A stretch of 14,537 nucleotides of DNA from Actinomycetes bacterium (lineage in GTDB: Bacteria; Actinomycetota; Thermoleophilia; Solirubrobacterales; 70-9). Both the position numbers and the translations under genes were made by a program. The notes beneath the pieces were generated by a model. The model had not been told where the DNA came from, did no database searches, and saw only the letters and a program-made list of their open reading frames with translations. The stretch is taken from NCBI GenBank assembly GCA_023434465.1, contig JAEYSQ010000237.1, positions 1-14,537 on the forward strand, given 5' to 3'. This document shows, one piece after another, positions 11,744 through 14,537 of the stretch (the first letter of the stretch is position 1; each line of letters starts with the position of its first letter).

Positions 11744-12655
11744 ATGTCTCTAACCGTCGTCGGATCGATCGCCTTTGACGCTGTCACCACGCCGTTCGGC
11801 GAGCGCGAGCGCATGCTCGGTGGGTCCGCAGTCCACTTCTCGCTGGCCGCGAGCTTCTTCACCGACGTTCGCGTGGTCGGTCCGGTCGGTGACGATTTCA
11901 CCCGGACCGAGCTCGAGGTGCTCGAGAACCGTGGGGTGATTACGGAGGACATCGAGAGAGTCAGCGGTGAAACGTTCTTCTGGAAGGGCCACTACGAGTA
12001 CGACCTGAACACGGCCCACACCGACGACACCCAGCTCAACGTGTTCGGGGAGTTCAAGCCCAAGCTCTCCGAAGCCTCGAAACAGGCCGACCTGCTCTTC
12101 CTCGCCAACATCCAGCCCGACCTTCAGCGCGAGGTTCGCGCCCAGTGCTCGGGTGCCGGGTTCGTCGGCCTCGACACCATGAACCTGTGGATCGACATCG
12201 CCAGGGACTCGCTCATCGAAGCGATCTCCGAGGTCGACTGCCTGCTGATCAATGACGCCGAGATTCGTCAGCTGACCGACGAGCCGAACCTGGCGCGGGC
12301 TGCGGCTGCGGTAATGGAGATGGGTCCGAAAGCGGTGATCGCCAAGCAGGGCGAGTACGGCGCCGCACTTTTCACGCCCAACGGATTTTTCGCCCTGCCC
12401 GGCTTCCCGCTGGAGGATGTCCGTGATCCGACCGGCGCCGGAGACTCGTTCGCGGGCGGATTTCTCGGTTATCTCGACGGCGAGGCCGGATCGGTGAGCC
12501 ACGACACCCTGCGAACGGCGATGGGTTACGGCACGGTGCTGGCTTCCTACAACGTCGAAGAATTCGGGACCGAACGGGTGAGCCGCCTGACCCGCGACGA
12601 GATCGAATCCCGCCTCGAGGCGCTCCGCTCGATGACGAATTTCACCACTACCTGA
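11744..12655 (+). CDS. PfkB-family carbohydrate (ribokinase-like) kinase
   Basis: The 303-residue protein is a ribokinase-fold kinase. The N-terminal strand LTVVGSIAFD (3-12) and GGSAVHFSLAA (26-36) match the first PfkB signature, and DPTGAGDSFAGGF (228-240) is the second, with Asp234 as catalytic base and the GAGD anion hole. LLINDAEIRQL (167-177) and VIAKQGEYGA (198-207) fit the ATP-binding region. It phosphorylates a sugar or nucleoside hydroxyl with ATP. The HYEYDLNTAHTDDTQLN segment (83-99) in the lid region is distinctive, but I cannot name the substrate. The ATG is chosen from the TACGAT box 8 nt upstream and because it begins exactly at the first strand. The acyltransferase follows after 21 bp, so the two may form an operon. 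Confidence 0.92.
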   Translation: MSLTVVGSIAFDAVTTPFGERERMLGGSAVHFSLAASFFTDVRVVGPVGDDFTRTELEVLENRGVITEDIERVSGETFFWKGHYEYDLNTAHTDDTQLNVFGEFKPKLSEASKQADLLFLANIQPDLQREVRAQCSGAGFVGLDTMNLWIDIARDSLIEAISEVDCLLINDAEIRQLTDEPNLARAAAAVMEMGPKAVIAKQGEYGAALFTPNGFFALPGFPLEDVRDPTGAGDSFAGGFLGYLDGEAGSVSHDTLRTAMGYGTVLASYNVEEFGTERVSRLTRDEIESRLEALRSMTNFTTT

Positions 12656-12665
12656 AGCTGAATCT

Positions 12666-12671
12666 GGGGGA
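12666..12671 (+). promoter_or_regulatory. Ribosome binding site supporting a TTG start
   Basis: GGGGGA ends 5 nt before the TTG at 12677. It is a purine-rich, imperfect Shine-Dalgarno. It helps select TTG because no ATG or GTG lies upstream in frame, and the next ATG (codon 23) would remove the conserved DGLR segment. Confidence 0.35.
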
Positions 12672-12676
12672 CCGTC

Positions 12677-13873
12677 TTGGGGGGAGGGCGAATCGGAGCA
12701 TTCGACGGGCTCAGGGCGTACGCCCTGTTCGGCATCGTCGTGATGCACCTGTTCGGCATTTCCGGTGTCCTGGCCGTCGGACGCGACGACGTGGTCAGCC
12801 AGGCGATCTGGACCTTCTTCGGCAACACAATCGACCTTTTCTTCGTGATCAGTGGTTTCCTGCTCTTCCTTCCGGTCGTGCGTCGCGGACACATCAAGGG
12901 AGGAACTTCGACCTTCTACATCCGGCGGATCGCCCGGATCCAACCCGAGTACTGGCTCTCGCTCGTGGTCGTGGTGCTGGCGATCGTCCTGATCCCGGTC
13001 GGCTTCCCTCCGCCGACCCCGACCGTGGGACAGTTCCTGATCCACGTCTTCGACCTGCAGACCGCGGTCCGCATGATCGACCCCGAGTTCCTGGTCGGGT
13101 TCTGGATCAACGGTGCGGTCTGGATGATCCCGGTGCTGATGGGTCTCTACCTGGTCTTCCCACCTTTCAGCAAAGTGATGCTCCGGCGGCCCTGGCTGAC
13201 CCTCGCGCTCGCGCTCGCCGTGACGGTCGGCTGGAAGTACGCCGTCCATCACCTTCCGGGCGTTCTCTCCTGGCTGGCCGGGGGTCAGGCCACCGAGCAG
13301 CAACTGGTGATCATCGCGACCGAGCAATCTCCTTCGTTTGCCTGGTCGTTTGCCGTCGGGATGTTCGCGGCCCTGCTTTATCAGCGGGCCCGCCAGAATC
13401 CCGGCACCCGCTGGCAGACCGTGGGCCTGCCGGTCGCCTTCGGCGTCGCGACGGTGGTCTGGGTGGTCTGCGGCCTCGATTTCTCCCGGGCCGCGGTCAG
13501 CTCCACGACCGGGTTCGACGGCTCCGGGCTGGGCCGGATCGAGATCCTGACCAACGTGGTGGCCTCGGCCAGCCGGGCGATCATGGTCCTGTTCGTGGCA
13601 CTGGGGCCGGTCGTGGTCACTCGGCTGTTCGACAATCGCTTTGCTGCGACCTCGGCCGGCCTCAGCTATGGCCTCTACCTGATTCACCTGCCGGTCGCCT
13701 TCTATGCCGCCCAGTTGCTGGACCTGCCGGAGAGCGGCACGGTGACCGACTTTCTGCTCTGGTGCCTGATCGTTTTCCCGCCCAGTCTGGCCTGGGCCTG
13801 GTTTTCGGCCCGGTTCGTCGGCCGACCCGCGATCGAGTGGACCGAGAAGCGCCTGAACGATCAGTCGAACTGA
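12677..13873 (+). CDS. Acyltransferase-3 family integral membrane protein
   Basis: The 398-residue protein is an AT3 (OafA/NodX-like) membrane acyltransferase. RIGAFDGLRAYALFGIVVMH near the N-terminus contains the R-X10-H pattern (Arg13, His24) thought to be needed for acyl transfer. DLFFVISGFLLFLP (53-66) is a second family signature, and YIRRIARIQPEYW (81-93) is the third. About ten hydrophobic segments follow, ending in a basic tail. Such enzymes move acetyl or other acyl groups from the cytoplasm onto surface glycans, lipids or secreted molecules. There is no SGNH domain fused. A TTG start is inferred (no ATG/GTG upstream; GGGGGA 5 nt before). It lies 21 bp after the sugar kinase, so a link in glycan modification is possible but unproven. 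Confidence 0.9.
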   Translation: MGGGRIGAFDGLRAYALFGIVVMHLFGISGVLAVGRDDVVSQAIWTFFGNTIDLFFVISGFLLFLPVVRRGHIKGGTSTFYIRRIARIQPEYWLSLVVVVLAIVLIPVGFPPPTPTVGQFLIHVFDLQTAVRMIDPEFLVGFWINGAVWMIPVLMGLYLVFPPFSKVMLRRPWLTLALALAVTVGWKYAVHHLPGVLSWLAGGQATEQQLVIIATEQSPSFAWSFAVGMFAALLYQRARQNPGTRWQTVGLPVAFGVATVVWVVCGLDFSRAAVSSTTGFDGSGLGRIEILTNVVASASRAIMVLFVALGPVVVTRLFDNRFAATSAGLSYGLYLIHLPVAFYAAQLLDLPESGTVTDFLLWCLIVFPPSLAWAWFSARFVGRPAIEWTEKRLNDQSN

Positions 13874-13910
13874 AATACTGGTCCGGACAGGGATAAGAGA
13901 TAAGGATTCG

Positions 13911-13915
13911 AGGAG
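13911..13915 (+). promoter_or_regulatory. Clear Shine-Dalgarno AGGAG of the citrate synthase gene
   Basis: AGGAG sits 4 nt before the ATG at 13920. It is the only strong ribosome binding site in the window and contrasts with the leaderless-looking starts elsewhere. The upstream 46-bp gap also contains an AT-richer GATAAGAGATAAGGAT stretch (13892-13907) that may hold the promoter. Confidence 0.6.
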
Positions 13916-13919
13916 AAGC

Positions 13920-14537
13920 ATGTCGACCGAACAGCAGACGGATTCACCCGCCGAGGGTGAAGGGGGCGGAGTAGCCACCGGGAACGACACCCTCTCCGTC
14001 ACGGACAACCGGACTGGCCGCACTTACGAGCTGCCGATCGAAGACGACACGATCAAGGCGCTGGACCTGCGACAGATCAAGGTCCACGAAGACGACTTCG
14101 GAATGATGGCCTTCGACCCGGCCTTCACCAACACCGCCTCCTGCCGCTCGTCGATCACCTACATCGACGGTGACGCCGGGATCCTCGAGCATCGCGGCAT
14201 CCCGATCGAGCAGCTCTGCGAGCACTCGACCTTCCTCGAAGTCTCTTACCTGCTGGTCTTCGGCGAGCTGCCGACCCGGCCGCAGCTCGAGGCCTGGGTC
14301 CATGACGTCACCCACCACACCTTCGTCCACGAGGACATCAAGAAGTTCCTCTCCGGCTTCCGGTATGACGCCCACCCCATGGGCATGCTGCTCGCCTCGA
14401 CCGGCGCCCTCTCGACCTTCTATCCGGACTCGAACCAGATCAATGATCCGGTCGAGCGGTACCTCGCGACGATTCGTCTGATCGCCAAGATGCCGACCCT
14501 CGCCGCCTTCTCATACCGGCACAACATGGGTCTGCCG
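13920..14537 (+). CDS. gltA: Citrate synthase, N-terminal part (truncated by window end)
   Basis: The first 206 codons are present and the frame is open to the right edge. Citrate synthase condenses acetyl-CoA and oxaloacetate to citrate at the entry of the TCA cycle. The sequence has an acidic, probably flexible N-terminal 20 residues, then a small beta domain (TGRTYELPI, 32-40) seen in the longer, hexameric GltA type. The family core follows with NTASCRSSITYIDGDAGIL (71-89), HRGIPIEQL (91-99), YLLVFGELP (110-118) and HPMGML (152-157). The catalytic histidines and aspartate lie beyond the window. The start is fixed by AGGAG 4 nt before the ATG. It may have its own promoter, as the gap to the acyltransferase is 46 bp. 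Confidence 0.95.
   Translation, partial: MSTEQQTDSPAEGEGGGVATGNDTLSVTDNRTGRTYELPIEDDTIKALDLRQIKVHEDDFGMMAFDPAFTNTASCRSSITYIDGDAGILEHRGIPIEQLCEHSTFLEVSYLLVFGELPTRPQLEAWVHDVTHHTFVHEDIKKFLSGFRYDAHPMGMLLASTGALSTFYPDSNQINDPVERYLATIRLIAKMPTLAAFSYRHNMGLP

Noticed and set aside
13892..13907. GATAAGAGATAAGGAT before citrate synthase as a regulatory direct repeat
   Set aside because: Only two partial copies of a short purine-rich word; it may be promoter sequence but does not support a specific site.
11750..14023. 757-codon open frame on the minus strand over the sugar kinase, acyltransferase and citrate synthase start
   Set aside because: It is antisense to three well-supported genes and is low-complexity (rich in Arg, Asp, Gln, Gly, His). 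It is the usual by-product of GC-rich codon bias, with no recognisable domain.
1..14537. Defence island, prophage, CRISPR or biosynthetic cluster
   Set aside because: No repeat arrays, nucleases, phage structural genes, integrases, transposases or multi-enzyme cluster are visible. The genes are housekeeping or catabolic with uniform composition.

Overview
The window is ordinary chromosomal DNA from a GC-rich bacterium. A high-GC actinobacterium, possibly class Thermoleophilia (Solirubrobacterales type), fits best. The grounds are the strong G/C bias at third codon positions, the -10-like TAnnnT boxes set a few bases before start codons, GTG/TTG starts, a Flp/TadE-type pilin-like N-terminus, and a DUF2804 gene. 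The taxonomic call is inference, not a database result. I see no tRNA, rRNA, CRISPR array, phage gene, transposase or integrase. No gap between genes exceeds about 100 bp.

Layout, left to right. A minus-strand gene is cut by the left edge (1-88) and diverges from a zinc-ribbon/membrane-anchored unknown protein (111-815). A minus-strand pair follows: a small unknown protein (1585-1854) and a degenerate alpha/beta-hydrolase apparently started at CTG (848-1588). Then come a secreted or pilin-like protein (1953-2612), a DUF2804 protein on the minus strand (2680-3588), a sulfotransferase (3610-4602), a RibD-C pyrimidine reductase (4651-5379) and an ACAD10/11-like acyl-CoA dehydrogenase (5418-6647). 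Convergent to the dehydrogenase is an ACAD10/11-type APH-fold kinase (6710-7747). Divergent from the kinase is a soluble histidine kinase with a coupled single-domain response regulator (7784-9204). A minus-strand operon of quinone-oxidoreductase-like MDR enzyme and DEAD-box RNA helicase follows (11704 down to 9201). Last are a PfkB-family sugar kinase (11744-12655), an acyltransferase-3 membrane protein (12677-13873) and the first 206 codons of citrate synthase (13920 to the window end).

Gene orientation alternates constantly, with five divergent and four convergent junctions in 14.5 kb, so most genes sit in units of one or two. Functional links are few: the kinase/dehydrogenase pair (a possible 4-hydroxyacyl-CoA route), the sensor kinase and its regulator, and three translationally coupled pairs (CTGA, TTGA and ATGA overlaps).

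The most striking feature is regulatory. Eleven starts not coupled to an upstream gene have a TAnnnT hexamer 6-9 nt before the start codon and no convincing ribosome binding site, the pattern expected for leaderless or near-leaderless mRNAs. At two divergent pairs a single 7-bp TAnnnTA sits almost exactly mid-way between the two start codons (7-7-7 and 7-7-8 nt), so the two opposed -10 boxes overlap in one symmetric element. At a third pair the two outward -10 boxes lie inside a perfect 10-bp inverted repeat.
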